This document shows positions 53,710-62,571 of a stretch of DNA of 64,000 nucleotides, in pieces. Position 1 is the first letter of the stretch; the number at the start of each line of letters is the position of its first letter. Made by a program: the position numbers and the translations under genes. The notes under the pieces were generated by a model. That model had not been told where the DNA came from. It was given only the letters and a program-made list of their open reading frames with translations, and ran no database searches. The DNA is from DATDAH01 sp963823495 (GTDB lineage: Bacteria; Actinomycetota; Acidimicrobiia; Acidimicrobiales; DATDAH01), in assembly GCA_963823495.1 (NCBI GenBank), contig CAWGLV010000001.1, positions 2,418,001 to 2,482,000 on the forward strand, written 5' to 3'.

Positions 53710-54963
53710 CTACCGGACCACCTCGACGGTGACGCCCCGCAACTCCAGCGCGGCCAGCACCTGGTCCCCGTGGGCGCGGTCGTGGGTCTCGAGGGTGAAG
53801 TCGACCTCCACCTCGTCGACGCCGAGGTCGACGCCCTCCCGATGGTGCTCGACGTCGAGGATGTTCACGTCCTGGTCGGCGATCACCTTGGTCATCTCGG
53901 CCAGGGCGCCGGGGCGGTCCGGCACCCGGGTGCTGATGCGCAGGAACCGGCCGGAGGCCGAGAGCCCGAAGTCGATGAGCTTGACCAGCAGGAGCGGGTC
54001 CACGTTGCCGCCGGAGAGGATCACCGTGACCGGCCCGTCACCGGCGATGTCGCCGGCCAGCAGGGCGGCGAGGCCGACGGCGCCGGCGGGCTCGACCACC
54101 GCCTTGGCCCGTTCCAGCAACAGGACGAGGGCCCGGCCGATCTCGTCGTCGTCCACGGTCACCACGTCGTCCACGTAGGCCTGGGCGTGGGCCAGCGTGA
54201 GCGGCGACGGGGACTTGATGGCGATGCCGTCGGCGATGGTGGTCACCCGTTCGAGGGGTTGGGCGGTCCCGGCCTGCATGGACGGCAGCAGGCAGGCGGC
54301 CCCCTCGGCCTGGACGCCGACGATCCGGACGCCAGGTGCCAGGTGGTGCAGGGCGGTGGCCACGCCGGAGATCAGGCCCCCGCCCCCCACCGGCACGATC
54401 ACCGTCTCGGCCTCGGGGCAGTCCTCGGCGATCTCCAGCCCGACGGTGCCCTGGCCGGCGATGACCAGCGGGTGGTCGAACGGGCTGGCGAAGACCGCCC
54501 CGGTGGCCTCGGCCCGGTCCTTGGCCAGGGCGATGGCGTCGTCCACCGTCTCGCCGGCCAGGATCACCTCGGCGCCGTAGTCCCGGGTGGCCTGGACCTT
54601 GGGCAACGACGCCGTGACCGGCATGAACACCGTGGCGTGGCGCCCGGTGAGCCCGGCCGCCAGGGCGACCCCCTGGGCATGGTTGCCGGCGCTGGCGGCC
54701 ACCACCTCGGTGACCTCGGCCGGAAGCGACGAGAGCAGGTTCAGGGCGCCCCGGGGCTTGAAGGAGCCCGTCCGCTGCAGGTACTCGGCCTTGAGGTGCA
54801 CCGGGCGGCCACAGAGTCGGGAGAGGGACTCGGCCCGCCAGGTCGGCGTGCGCCGCAGTCGGTCCCCGATGCGCTCGCGCGCCTCGCGCACGTCCTCCAG
54901 GGTCACCAGTTCCGGTGCGATGCCCTCACCGTAGGCCCACCGGGACGACCCGGCCGGCTCCAC
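53710..54963 (-). CDS. ilvA: Threonine ammonia-lyase (threonine dehydratase)
   Basis: PLP enzyme deaminating threonine to 2-oxobutyrate, 417 residues. The lysine is in RTGSFKPRGALN, the phosphate-binding loop is VPVGGGGLISGVA, and ASAGNHAQGVA is conserved. A single C-terminal ACT-like domain (about 330-417; RISTRVPDRPGALAEMTKVI) suggests allosteric control and matches the shorter TdcB/IlvA class. The symbol ilvA is by family and not by pathway context. GTG 54963 is divergent from uvrC across 283 bases in which I see no gene. Confidence 0.85.
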   Translation of the reverse strand: MEPAGSSRWAYGEGIAPELVTLEDVREARERIGDRLRRTPTWRAESLSRLCGRPVHLKAEYLQRTGSFKPRGALNLLSSLPAEVTEVVAASAGNHAQGVALAAGLTGRHATVFMPVTASLPKVQATRDYGAEVILAGETVDDAIALAKDRAEATGAVFASPFDHPLVIAGQGTVGLEIAEDCPEAETVIVPVGGGGLISGVATALHHLAPGVRIVGVQAEGAACLLPSMQAGTAQPLERVTTIADGIAIKSPSPLTLAHAQAYVDDVVTVDDDEIGRALVLLLERAKAVVEPAGAVGLAALLAGDIAGDGPVTVILSGGNVDPLLLVKLIDFGLSASGRFLRISTRVPDRPGALAEMTKVIADQDVNILDVEHHREGVDLGVDEVEVDFTLETHDRAHGDQVLAALELRGVTVEVVR

Positions 54964-55230
54964 CGGTCGGGCGGCGGGCGCGTGGGTGGCGGTGATCGGG
55001 GTGCCGTGGGGGCGCTACGACGCCGGCGATGGGTGGTGACGGGAACCCCGGGCCAACCGACCCCGATGCCGCCGCATCGCCCCATTGGCCTCCCGCCGGG
55101 ATCCCTCTCGACGGCGAATCGTCCCTGCGAAGGCCCGGGTCATCACCGCTCGTGAGAGCAGGGGTCGACGCGCTCTCGCCGGTCGACCCTGACGGACTGA
55201 CCCCCGCCGTAGGCCGTCGTGACGCACCCG

Positions 55231-55236
55231 TAGGCT
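55231..55236 (+). promoter_or_regulatory. -10 box TAGGCT of uvrC
   Basis: TAGGCT 10 bases before ATG 55247, giving a leader of a few bases at most. Confidence 0.45.
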
Positions 55237-55246
55237 GAGGGGCGAC

Positions 55247-57124
55247 ATGGTCGAACGTCCGCCCACCGGCACCATCCCCGACGGTCCCGGGTCCTACCAG
55301 TTCAAGGACAAGGACGGCCGGGTCATCTACGTGGGCAAGGCCTCGTCGCTGCGGTCCCGGCTGAGCAACTACTTCCAGAAACACCTGCCGGCCCGGACGG
55401 CCCAGATGGTGGGTACCGCAGCGTCGGTCGAGTGGATCCAGGTGGCCAACGACGTCGAAGCGCTGATGCTGGAGTACAACCTCATCAAACAGCACCGGCC
55501 CCGGTTCAACGTGCGGCTGGTCGACGACAAGAGCTACCCGTTCCTGGCCGTCACGGTCGGTGACGAGTGGCCCCGACCCATGGTCATGCGGGGGGCCAAG
55601 CGCAAGGGCGTGCGCTACTACGGGCCCTTCGCCCATGCCTACGCCATCCGGGAGACCCTCGACCTGTTGCTGCGGACCTTCCCGCTGCGGACCTGCTCGG
55701 ACAACAAGTTCGGCCTCCATCAGCGCCAGGGTCGGCCCTGCCTGCTGTTCCACATCGAGAAGTGCTCCGGTCCCTGCGTCGGCGAGATCGACGAGGAGGC
55801 CTACCGGCAGCTGACCGCCGAACTGCTGTCGTTCCTGGACGGCGACACCGACGACATCGTCAAGCGCCTCGACGTCGAGATGCGGGCCGCGGCCACCGAG
55901 CTGGAGTTCGAGCGGGCGGCCCGGCTGCGGGACCAGCTGGGCAGCGTGCGCAAGGCCATCGAGCGCCAGCAGATGGTGGGGGAGCGCAACGAGGACTTCG
56001 ACGTGCTGGGCCTGGCCGAGGACGAGCTGGAGGCGGCCGTCCAGGTGTTCTTCGTCCGGCGGGGCCGGGTCGTGGGCCGCAAGGGCTTCATCGTCGACAA
56101 GGTCGAGGACCTGGCGCCCGGCGAGCTGATCGGGGACGTCCTGGAGGGCCTCTACGGCGACCCGCTGCCCCTGGGCCTGCCCAAGACGGTGCTGGTGCCC
56201 TCCGAGCCCGACGACACGGACCTCTACGAGCGCTGGCTCACCTCGCTGCGGGGCTCCGCGGTGCGGGTCCGGGTGCCCCAGCGCGGCGGCAAACGGACGC
56301 TGCAGGACACCGTGACCCGGAATGCGGCCGAGGAGTTCACCCGCCATCGGCTCCGCCGGTCCACTGACCACAACAGCCGGGCCCGGGCCCTCAACGAGCT
56401 CCAGGAGCACCTGGGCCTGCCGGATGCCCCCCTGCGCATCGAGTGCTACGACATGAGCCACATCCAGGGCACCGACTACGTCGGCTCCATGGTGGTGCTG
56501 GAGGACGGGCTGCCCAAGAAGTCCGAGTACCGGCGCTTCAAGATCAAGACCGTCGACGGCAACGACGACTTCGCCGCCATGGAGGAGGTCCTGACCCGAC
56601 GCCTCACCGCCTACCTGGCCGAGCGTCAGGTGCCGGTGGCCGAGCGCGAGGGCAGGTTCGCCTATCCGCCCCAGCTCCTGCTGGTCGACGGCGGCAAGGG
56701 CCAGCTGACCGTGGCCGAGCGGGTCGTGCAGGACCTGGGCCTCGATGAGGAGATCCCCGTCGCCTCCCTGGCCAAGCGCTTCGAGGAGGTCTTCGTGCCC
56801 GGCCAGGCCGACGCCATCCGCATCCCCCGCCAGTCCGAGGCGCTCTACCTGCTCCAGCGGGTGCGGGACGAGGCCCACCGCTTCGCCATCAGCTACCACC
56901 GGGAGCTGCGCAACAAGCGCATGACCACCTCGGTGCTCGACGACATCCCTGGTCTGGGGCCGGTGCGGCGCAAGCGCCTGATCAAGGAGATCGGCAGCGT
57001 GGCCAAGGTCAAGCGGGCCGAGCTGGACGAGCTGTTGGCCCTGCCCTGGCTCCCCGACGACGTGGCCCGGGCCGTGCACGACAGGATCCACACGCCGACC
57101 AGTCGGAGCGTTCGTGACCGCTGA
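55247..57124 (+). CDS. uvrC: Excinuclease ABC subunit C
   Basis: Dual-incision nuclease of nucleotide excision repair, 625 residues. The GIY-YIG domain (PGSYQFKDKDGRVIYVGKAS) makes the 3' cut. A UVR motif (ATELEFERAARLRDQLG) contacts UvrB. The RNase H-like domain (RIECYDMSHIQGTDYVGSMV, LLLVDGGKGQL) makes the 5' cut. A helix-hairpin-helix (DIPGLGPVRRKRLIKEIGSV) closes the protein. It overlaps the next gene by 11 bases. Confidence 0.96.
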   Translation: MVERPPTGTIPDGPGSYQFKDKDGRVIYVGKASSLRSRLSNYFQKHLPARTAQMVGTAASVEWIQVANDVEALMLEYNLIKQHRPRFNVRLVDDKSYPFLAVTVGDEWPRPMVMRGAKRKGVRYYGPFAHAYAIRETLDLLLRTFPLRTCSDNKFGLHQRQGRPCLLFHIEKCSGPCVGEIDEEAYRQLTAELLSFLDGDTDDIVKRLDVEMRAAATELEFERAARLRDQLGSVRKAIERQQMVGERNEDFDVLGLAEDELEAAVQVFFVRRGRVVGRKGFIVDKVEDLAPGELIGDVLEGLYGDPLPLGLPKTVLVPSEPDDTDLYERWLTSLRGSAVRVRVPQRGGKRTLQDTVTRNAAEEFTRHRLRRSTDHNSRARALNELQEHLGLPDAPLRIECYDMSHIQGTDYVGSMVVLEDGLPKKSEYRRFKIKTVDGNDDFAAMEEVLTRRLTAYLAERQVPVAEREGRFAYPPQLLLVDGGKGQLTVAERVVQDLGLDEEIPVASLAKRFEEVFVPGQADAIRIPRQSEALYLLQRVRDEAHRFAISYHRELRNKRMTTSVLDDIPGLGPVRRKRLIKEIGSVAKVKRAELDELLALPWLPDDVARAVHDRIHTPTSRSVRDR

Positions 57125-57836
57125 CCCCTGGGAGACCCACGCCGGCTGGTGGCAGGAGGGCTTCACCGAGGGCGCCGACGCCGAGTACGAGGAGCAGATC
57201 CTCCCCCTCGCCGAGCAGCACCTGACGGGCGCCCGCCGGGTCCTCGACGTGGGCACGGGGGAGGGCCAGCTCGCCCGCCGGGCCGCCGACCTCGGGGCCG
57301 GCGTGGTCGGCGTCGACCCGACCCCGTCGCAGGTCGCCGTGGCCCACCAGCGGGCGGGAGGCCCGGTCTACGCCCGCTCCGGGGCCGAACGCCTCCCGTT
57401 CAGCGATGCGGTCTTCGACGCGGTCGTGGCCTGCCTGGTCTTCGAGCACCTGCTCGACCCCGAGCCGCCGATCCGCGAGGTGGCCCGCGTGCTCGAGCCC
57501 GGTGGCCGGTTCCTGTTCTTCCTCAACCACCCGCTGCTGCAGGCCCCCGACAGCGGCTGGGTCGACGACCAGATCATGGAGCCACCCGAGCAGTACTGGC
57601 GGGTGGGGGCCTACCTGACCGAGGACGTGCGGGACGAGGAGGTGGCGCCGGGGGTGGTGCTGCCGTTCGTCCACCGGCCGCTGTCCCGCTACGTGAACCT
57701 CATGGCCGAGGCCGGACTGAGCCTGACCCGCATGGAGGAGCCGGCTCCACCGCCGGGCTTCCTGGCCCGGGCGGCGGAGTACCGGCAGGCCGCCACGATT
57801 CCCCGCCTGCTGTTCCTCCGGGCCGTACGGTTGTAG
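57114..57836 (+). CDS. Class I SAM-dependent methyltransferase
   Basis: A 240-residue methyltransferase of the UbiE/Methyltransf_11 type. RRVLDVGTGEGQLARRAADL binds SAM, with GVDPTPSQVAVA and AERLPFSDAVFDAVVACLVF following. GTG 57114 overlaps the end of uvrC. Its stop lies 2 bases before the apparent rapZ start. It interrupts the common uvrC-rapZ neighbourhood. Substrate unknown. Confidence 0.75.
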   Translation: MTADPWETHAGWWQEGFTEGADAEYEEQILPLAEQHLTGARRVLDVGTGEGQLARRAADLGAGVVGVDPTPSQVAVAHQRAGGPVYARSGAERLPFSDAVFDAVVACLVFEHLLDPEPPIREVARVLEPGGRFLFFLNHPLLQAPDSGWVDDQIMEPPEQYWRVGAYLTEDVRDEEVAPGVVLPFVHRPLSRYVNLMAEAGLSLTRMEEPAPPPGFLARAAEYRQAATIPRLLFLRAVRL

Positions 57837-57838
57837 CC

Positions 57839-58693
57839 ATCGGAGAGTTCGTCATCATCGCGGGCCTGTCAGGGGCGGGGCGGTCCTCGGCCGCGGACGA
57901 CTTCGAGGACCTCGGGTGGTTCACCATCGACAACCTCCCCCCGACCCTCATCCCCAAGGTGGCCGAGCTGGCCGCGGGCCCCGACGCCACCTATGAGCGG
58001 GTCGCCCTGGCGGTGGGCACGACCTCCGACCTGGCCCAGGTGCTGCCGTCAGTGGCCCGGCTGCGGGCCGCCGACACCCGGGTGCGGGTGCTGTTCCTCG
58101 ACGCCAGCACCGAGGTGCTCATCCGACGCTACGAGGACAGCCGTCGCCGTCACCCCACTGCCGGCGACGAGACCAGCCTGGGTCAGGCCATCGCGCTCGA
58201 GCGGGAGATGCTGGAGCCCGTCAAGGCCGAGGCCGACGTCGTGGTCGACACCAGCGAGCTCAACGTCCACCAGCTCCGGGACCGGATCAAGGACCTGTTC
58301 GGCACCGACGACCCCGCGGCGGGGATGCAGACCACCGTGGTCTCCTTCGGGTACAAGCACGGCCTGCCCATGGACGTGGATGTGGTCCTGGACTGCCGCT
58401 TCCTGCCCAACCCCCACTGGGAGGAGGAACTGCGGCCCCAGACCGGTCTCGATGCACCGGTACGGGCCTTCGTGCTCCGTCAGCCCGAGACGAAGGCGTT
58501 CCTGAGCCGCCTCGAGGAACTGCTCGACCTCCTCCTGCCCGCCTACGAGGCGGAGGGCAAGAGCTACCTCACCGTGGCCTTCGGCTGCACCGGTGGACGG
58601 CACCGCTCGGTGGCCATCGCCGAGCAGATCGCCACCCACCTGCGCCGGGCGGGCCGTCGGCCCACCGTGACCCACCGCGACCTCGACAGGTAG
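57839..58693 (+). CDS. rapZ: RapZ/YvcJ nucleotide-binding protein with non-canonical start
   Basis: A P-loop protein of about 284 residues. RapZ homologues bind nucleotides and, in some bacteria, small RNAs or cell-wall metabolites. The P-loop is IIAGLSGAGRSSAADDFEDL, followed by LGWFTIDNLPPTLIPKV. The C-terminal domain has VSFGYKHGLPMDVDVVLDCR, FLPNPHW and TVAFGCTGGRHRSVAIAEQI. No ATG, GTG or TTG exists in frame between the upstream methyltransferase body and the P-loop. The nearest plausible codon is ATC 57839, 7 bases after a TACGGT box at 57826-57831. Confidence 0.85.
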   Translation: MGEFVIIAGLSGAGRSSAADDFEDLGWFTIDNLPPTLIPKVAELAAGPDATYERVALAVGTTSDLAQVLPSVARLRAADTRVRVLFLDASTEVLIRRYEDSRRRHPTAGDETSLGQAIALEREMLEPVKAEADVVVDTSELNVHQLRDRIKDLFGTDDPAAGMQTTVVSFGYKHGLPMDVDVVLDCRFLPNPHWEEELRPQTGLDAPVRAFVLRQPETKAFLSRLEELLDLLLPAYEAEGKSYLTVAFGCTGGRHRSVAIAEQIATHLRRAGRRPTVTHRDLDR

Positions 58694-58764
58694 GGTCGAG
58701 GACCGTTCAGTCGCGACGGCGTTCACCCGCCGCCCACCGTCACAACGAGGAGCACCCCCCAACC

Positions 58765-59769
58765 ATGAGCATCCGCGTCGGCATCAACGGCTTCGGTCGC
58801 ATCGGCCGCAACTTCTTCCGGGCGGCCAAGCAGCAGGGCGCCGACATCGACTTCGTGGCGGTCAACGACCTGGGCTCGGTGGACACCATGGCCCACCTCC
58901 TCAAGTACGACTCGGTGATGGGCCGGCTCGGCCAGGAGATCAAGCCGGTCGACGGCGGCATCTCGGTCGACGGCGACACCCTCAAGGTCCTGGCCGAGCG
59001 GGATCCCGCCAAGCTGCCCTGGGGTGACCTGGGCGTCGACGTGGTCATCGAGTCGACCGGCTTCTTCACCTCCAAGGAGAAGGCCTCGGCCCACCTCGAA
59101 GGTGGCGCCCCGCTGGTCATCGTCTCCGCGCCGTGCGCGGAGGCCGACAACACGATCGTGGTCGGGGTCAACGACGACACCTTCGACCCCGCCACCCAGA
59201 AGGTCATCTCCAACGCGTCGTGCACGACCAACTGCTTCGTTCCCATGGTCAAGGTGCTCGATGACGCCTTCGGCGTGGAGAAGGGCCTGATGACCACGGT
59301 CCACGCCTACACCGGTGACCAGAGCCTGGTGGACGGCCCGCACTCGGACCTGCGTCGGGCCCGGGGGGCCGCGGTCAACATCATCCCGTCCTCCACCGGC
59401 GCCGCCCGGGCCACCGGCCTCGTGCTGCAGTCCATGCAGGGCAAGTTGGACGGCACCTCGCTGCGGGTCCCCGTGCCGGACGGCTCGGTCACCGACTTCG
59501 TGGGCGTGCTCGCCCAGGACGTGACCGTGGACGAGGTCAACGCGGCCTTCGAGGCCGCCGCGACCTCCGGCCCGATGACCGACGTCCTCGTCTACACCGA
59601 GGAGCCGATCGTCTCCTCGGACATCGTGGGCTCGCCCGCCTCCTGCACCTTCGACTCGGGTCTGACCATGGCCATGGGCAACCTGGTGAAGGTCCTGGGC
59701 TGGTACGACAACGAATGGGGCTACTCCAACCGCCTCGTCGACCTGGCCAAGATCGTCGCCTCGGCTTGA
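58765..59769 (+). CDS. gap: Glyceraldehyde-3-phosphate dehydrogenase
   Basis: Glycolytic NAD-dependent enzyme, 334 residues. It has the cofactor motif RVGINGFGRIGRNFFRA, catalytic Cys in SNASCTTNCFVPMVKVL, TVHAYTGDQSLVDGPHSDLR and WYDNEWGYSNRLVDL at the C-terminus. GAGGAG at 58746 precedes ATG 58765. A TAGGGT box at 58691-58696, overlapping the rapZ stop, is a possible promoter. It begins gap-pgk-tpiA-secG. Confidence 0.96.
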   Translation: MSIRVGINGFGRIGRNFFRAAKQQGADIDFVAVNDLGSVDTMAHLLKYDSVMGRLGQEIKPVDGGISVDGDTLKVLAERDPAKLPWGDLGVDVVIESTGFFTSKEKASAHLEGGAPLVIVSAPCAEADNTIVVGVNDDTFDPATQKVISNASCTTNCFVPMVKVLDDAFGVEKGLMTTVHAYTGDQSLVDGPHSDLRRARGAAVNIIPSSTGAARATGLVLQSMQGKLDGTSLRVPVPDGSVTDFVGVLAQDVTVDEVNAAFEAAATSGPMTDVLVYTEEPIVSSDIVGSPASCTFDSGLTMAMGNLVKVLGWYDNEWGYSNRLVDLAKIVASA

Positions 59770-59815
59770 GCGCGGTGGCGGCCCGGCGGCCCAGCCGCCC
59801 CGAGCGGGGAGCGCC

Positions 59816-60949
59816 GTGAGCGTCCCGACCCTCGAGGACCTCGAGGCGTCGCTCCAGGGCCTCGACGGAAGGCGGATCCTCGTCCGGTGTGACTTCAACG
59901 TCCCCTTGGACGACGGGCGCATCGTGGACGACCTGCGCATCCGTTCGGCCCGGCCGACACTGCATTGGCTGACCGAGCGGGGCGCGGTGGTCACCGCCAT
60001 GAGCCACCTGGGCCGACCCACGGGACCGGACCCGGCCTTCTCCCTCGACCCGGTGGTGCACCGCCTGGCGGAGCTGGCGCCGGGCGTTACCCTCCTCGAG
60101 AACCTGCGCTTCGACCCCGGCGAGACCGAGGACGACCCCGCGACGGTGGCCCGCCTCGTCGAGGGCCAGGACGGCTACGTCAACGACGCCTTCGGGGCCT
60201 CGCACCGGGCCCATGCCTCGATCGTGGGCCCGCCCCGGACCCTGCCCAGCGCCGCGGGGCGCCTCCTGGCCGCGGAGGTCGAGGTCCTGCTCGGCGTGCG
60301 CAACGACCCGAAGCGGCCGTTCGTGGCCGTGCTCGGCGGCGCCAAGGTCAGCGACAAGCTGGGGGTCATCGACGCCCTGCTCGACGTCGTCGACACCCTC
60401 ATCGTGGGCGGGGGCATGTGCTTCACCTTCTTCGCCGCCCAGGGCAGGCCCATCGGGGCCTCGCTGGTCGAGGAGGACCAGATCGACAACTGCCGGGCAC
60501 TGCTGGAGCGCACCGACGCCATCCACCTGCCCTCCGACATCACCGCGCTGGGACCGGGCGGCAAGCTCAAGGACCCCGAGGCCGGGGGCGAGGTGCGTCA
60601 AATGGGCCCGTCCCTGCCCGACGGCTGGATGGGCCTGGACATCGGCCCCGGCACGGCGGCGGAGTTCACCGACGTGATCCGCGACGCCCGCACGGTGCTC
60701 TGGAACGGGCCCATGGGCGTCTTCGAGGATCCCCGCTTCGCGGCGGGGACCCGCACCGTGGCCGAGGCCGTGGCCGAGACCCGGGCCTTCACGGTCGTGG
60801 GGGGTGGCGACAGCGCCGCGGCCCTGGCCCAGTTCGGCCTCGAGAAGGACGTCGACCACCTGTCCACGGGTGGGGGAGCATCGTTGGAACTGCTGGAGCA
60901 GGGCGACCTGCCCGGCCTGGCCGCACTCAGGAAGGCACCCAATGTCTGA
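59816..60949 (+). CDS. pgk: Phosphoglycerate kinase
   Basis: Makes ATP from 1,3-bisphosphoglycerate, 377 residues, slightly shorter than the usual 390-400. It has RRILVRCDFNVPLDDGRIVD, MSHLGRPTGPDP, NDAFGASHRAHAS, VLGGAKVSDKLGVIDALL and VVGGGDSAAAL. GTG 59816 follows CGGGGAG. It overlaps tpiA by 8 bases. Confidence 0.95.
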   Translation: MSVPTLEDLEASLQGLDGRRILVRCDFNVPLDDGRIVDDLRIRSARPTLHWLTERGAVVTAMSHLGRPTGPDPAFSLDPVVHRLAELAPGVTLLENLRFDPGETEDDPATVARLVEGQDGYVNDAFGASHRAHASIVGPPRTLPSAAGRLLAAEVEVLLGVRNDPKRPFVAVLGGAKVSDKLGVIDALLDVVDTLIVGGGMCFTFFAAQGRPIGASLVEEDQIDNCRALLERTDAIHLPSDITALGPGGKLKDPEAGGEVRQMGPSLPDGWMGLDIGPGTAAEFTDVIRDARTVLWNGPMGVFEDPRFAAGTRTVAEAVAETRAFTVVGGGDSAAALAQFGLEKDVDHLSTGGGASLELLEQGDLPGLAALRKAPNV

Positions 60950-61721
60950 CCGCAAGCCGCTCATGAGCGGCAACTGGAAGATGCACCACAACCACTTCGA
61001 GGCCATCGCCGCGGTCCAGAAGCTGTCCTACAACCTGACCGACGCGGACTACCGGGCGGTGGACGTCTCGGTGCACCCGCCCTTCACCGATCTGCGATCG
61101 ATCCAGACGATCATCGATGCCGACAAGCTCGACCTCCTGCTCGGCGCTCAGCACTGCCACTGGGAGGACAAGGGCGCGTTCACCGGTGAGATCGCCCCCC
61201 CGATGCTGGCCAAGCTCCAGGTGGACCTGGTGATCGCCGGGCATTCCGAGCGCCGGGAGCTGTTCGGGGAGACCGACGAGGACGTCAACCGCAAGGTCAA
61301 GGCCATCCTGGCCCAGGAGATGACCCCGATCCTGTGCTGTGGGGAGACCCTCGAGGAGCGGGAGGCCGGGGCGACCGAGGACAAGGTGGCCGGTCAGGTC
61401 ACCGCCGGCCTGGCCGGGGTGAAGCCCGACGTGGTGGCCGGCCTGGTCATCGCCTACGAGCCCATCTGGGCCATCGGCACGGGCCGTACGGCCACTCCCG
61501 AGGACGCCCAGGACGTCTGCGCCCACGTGCGCTCGGTCGTGGCCGGATCCTTTGGCGCCGATGCCGCCGCCGCGGTGCGCATCCAGTACGGCGGGTCGGT
61601 CAAGCCCAACAACGCCCCCGACCTGATGGCCCAACCCGACATCGACGGCGCCCTCGTCGGCGGGGCCAGCCTGGACCCCGACGACTTCGCCCGCATCGTC
61701 CAGTACCGCCTCGCCGACTGA
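60942..61721 (+). CDS. tpiA: Triosephosphate isomerase
   Basis: TIM-barrel isomerase of 259 residues. Catalytic residues are visible: Lys in MSGNWKMHHN, His in VIAGHSERRELFGET and Glu in VIAYEPIWAIGTGRTA. The C-terminal phosphate loop IQYGGSVKPNN is intact. ATG 60942 lies inside the end of pgk, so the two are coupled. Confidence 0.96.
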   Translation: MSDRKPLMSGNWKMHHNHFEAIAAVQKLSYNLTDADYRAVDVSVHPPFTDLRSIQTIIDADKLDLLLGAQHCHWEDKGAFTGEIAPPMLAKLQVDLVIAGHSERRELFGETDEDVNRKVKAILAQEMTPILCCGETLEEREAGATEDKVAGQVTAGLAGVKPDVVAGLVIAYEPIWAIGTGRTATPEDAQDVCAHVRSVVAGSFGADAAAAVRIQYGGSVKPNNAPDLMAQPDIDGALVGGASLDPDDFARIVQYRLAD

Positions 61722-61730
61722 CCGCAGCGC

Positions 61731-61736
61731 TAGCCT
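61731..61736 (+). promoter_or_regulatory. -10 box TAGCCT of secG
   Basis: TAGCCT 8 bases before GTG 61745, 10 bases after the tpiA stop; it would give a leaderless secG transcript. Confidence 0.45.
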
Positions 61737-61744
61737 GACCCGCC

Positions 61745-61975
61745 GTGCTCACCGCGGTCGTCATCACCATCCAGGTCATCGCGTCCCTGACGCTGGTCCT
61801 GCTCGTGCTGCTGCACAGCGGCAAGGGCGGCGGCCTGTCGGACATGTTCGGCGGGGGCATGGGCGCCACCGCCGCCGGCTCCACCGTGGTCGAGCGGAAC
61901 CTGGACCGGATCACCGTGGTGGCCGCCCTGGTCTTCGGGTTCACCACCATGGGCCTCGTCCTGCTCCTCGACTAG
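61745..61975 (+). CDS. secG: Preprotein translocase subunit SecG
   Basis: Small membrane subunit of the Sec channel, 76 residues. Two hydrophobic helices (VVITIQVIASLTLVLLVLLH and ITVVAALVFGFTTMGLVLLL) flank the conserved cytoplasmic loop HSGKGGGLSDMFGGGMG. The position after tpiA is conserved in actinobacteria. The start is GTG. Confidence 0.93.
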   Translation: MLTAVVITIQVIASLTLVLLVLLHSGKGGGLSDMFGGGMGATAAGSTVVERNLDRITVVAALVFGFTTMGLVLLLD

Positions 61976-61999
61976 AGGGGCCAGACCGGCGTCGGCCGC

Positions 62000-62005
62000 T
62001 ACGCT
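62000..62005 (+). promoter_or_regulatory. -10 box TACGCT of tRNA-Leu(GAG)
   Basis: TACGCT ends 11 bases before the mature 5' end of the tRNA. Confidence 0.45.
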
Positions 62006-62016
62006 GGCGCACCCAC

Positions 62017-62103
62017 GTCGGAGTGGCGGAACAGGCAGACGCGCCAGCTTGAGGGGCTGGTGCCCGCAAGGGCGTGGGGGTTCAAATCCCCCCTCCGACA
62101 CCA
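62017..62103 (+). tRNA. tRNA-Leu (anticodon GAG)
   Basis: An 87-base class II tRNA including an encoded CCA (62101-62103). Acceptor arms GTCGGAG and CTCCGAC pair fully. The anticodon stem CCAGC/GCTGG encloses TTGAGGG, giving anticodon GAG. A long variable arm and T-arm GGGGG-TTCAAAT-CCCCC are present. Its 3' end is the kind of site integrases use. Confidence 0.95.
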
Positions 62104-62105
62104 CT

Positions 62106-62129
62106 TGACCAGCACGAAAGTGCTGGTCA
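62106..62129 (+). terminator. Hairpin directly after tRNA-Leu(GAG)
   Basis: Perfect 10-bp stem TGACCAGCAC / GTGCTGGTCA with GAAA tetraloop, 2 bases after the tRNA CCA. Only a short T-run (CTTTC) follows. The next 190 bases, to 62322, hold a duplicated TTGTCATC but no gene I can support. Confidence 0.6.
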
Positions 62130-62322
62130 GCGCCGCTTTCGCCGGCAGTCGAGTCGCCCGGATCGGCCGCTTGTCATCGGTTTGTCATCACCGGACTGAC
62201 TTTGGCAGCCATACGGCCAGCGGGCGATGAAGGTGCAGCCGTGGCCGAGGCGCGCTGACGCGTCGATGTGAATAGCTCCCCGGAAGGAGCGTCGCAACGG
62301 CCGGGGTGGATGTCGTGAGGCT

Positions 62323-62571
62323 TCACGGAGTGCGGAGCCGGGTGGCCTCGCTCGCTCGGGTCAGCCCCACGTAGATCTTGCGGTGGTCCTCCTCTGAGCT
62401 GTCAAGTCCGGTCCGGACGGCCAGTAGAGCTCTCGTGTCTAGTACTACGTCGACGCAGCACCACTCGCGACCCTTTGCTTGATGGAAGGTCAGCCCCGCG
62501 ACGTACGGGCGCTCGACCGTGAGCCACTCCCGAAGTAGGGAGAGCCGTCCCAACCGGCTCGCTATCCGGGC
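62323..62571 (-). pseudogene. C-terminal fragment of a UvrD/Rep-type helicase
   Basis: About 82 codons encode the last two helicase motifs of a UvrD-like protein: AGLTFHQAKGREWCCVDVVL (motif V region) and HRKIYVGLTRASEATRL (motif VI). Upstream in the same frame the sequence becomes a serine-rich shadow of the plus strand, so the rest of the helicase is missing. There is no start codon for a separate domain. It looks like a truncated relic. Confidence 0.55.

Noticed and set aside
55029..55238. 69-codon plus-strand frame between ilvA and uvrC
   Set aside because: Proline/arginine-rich, no ribosome-binding site or domain; better read as the divergent promoter region.
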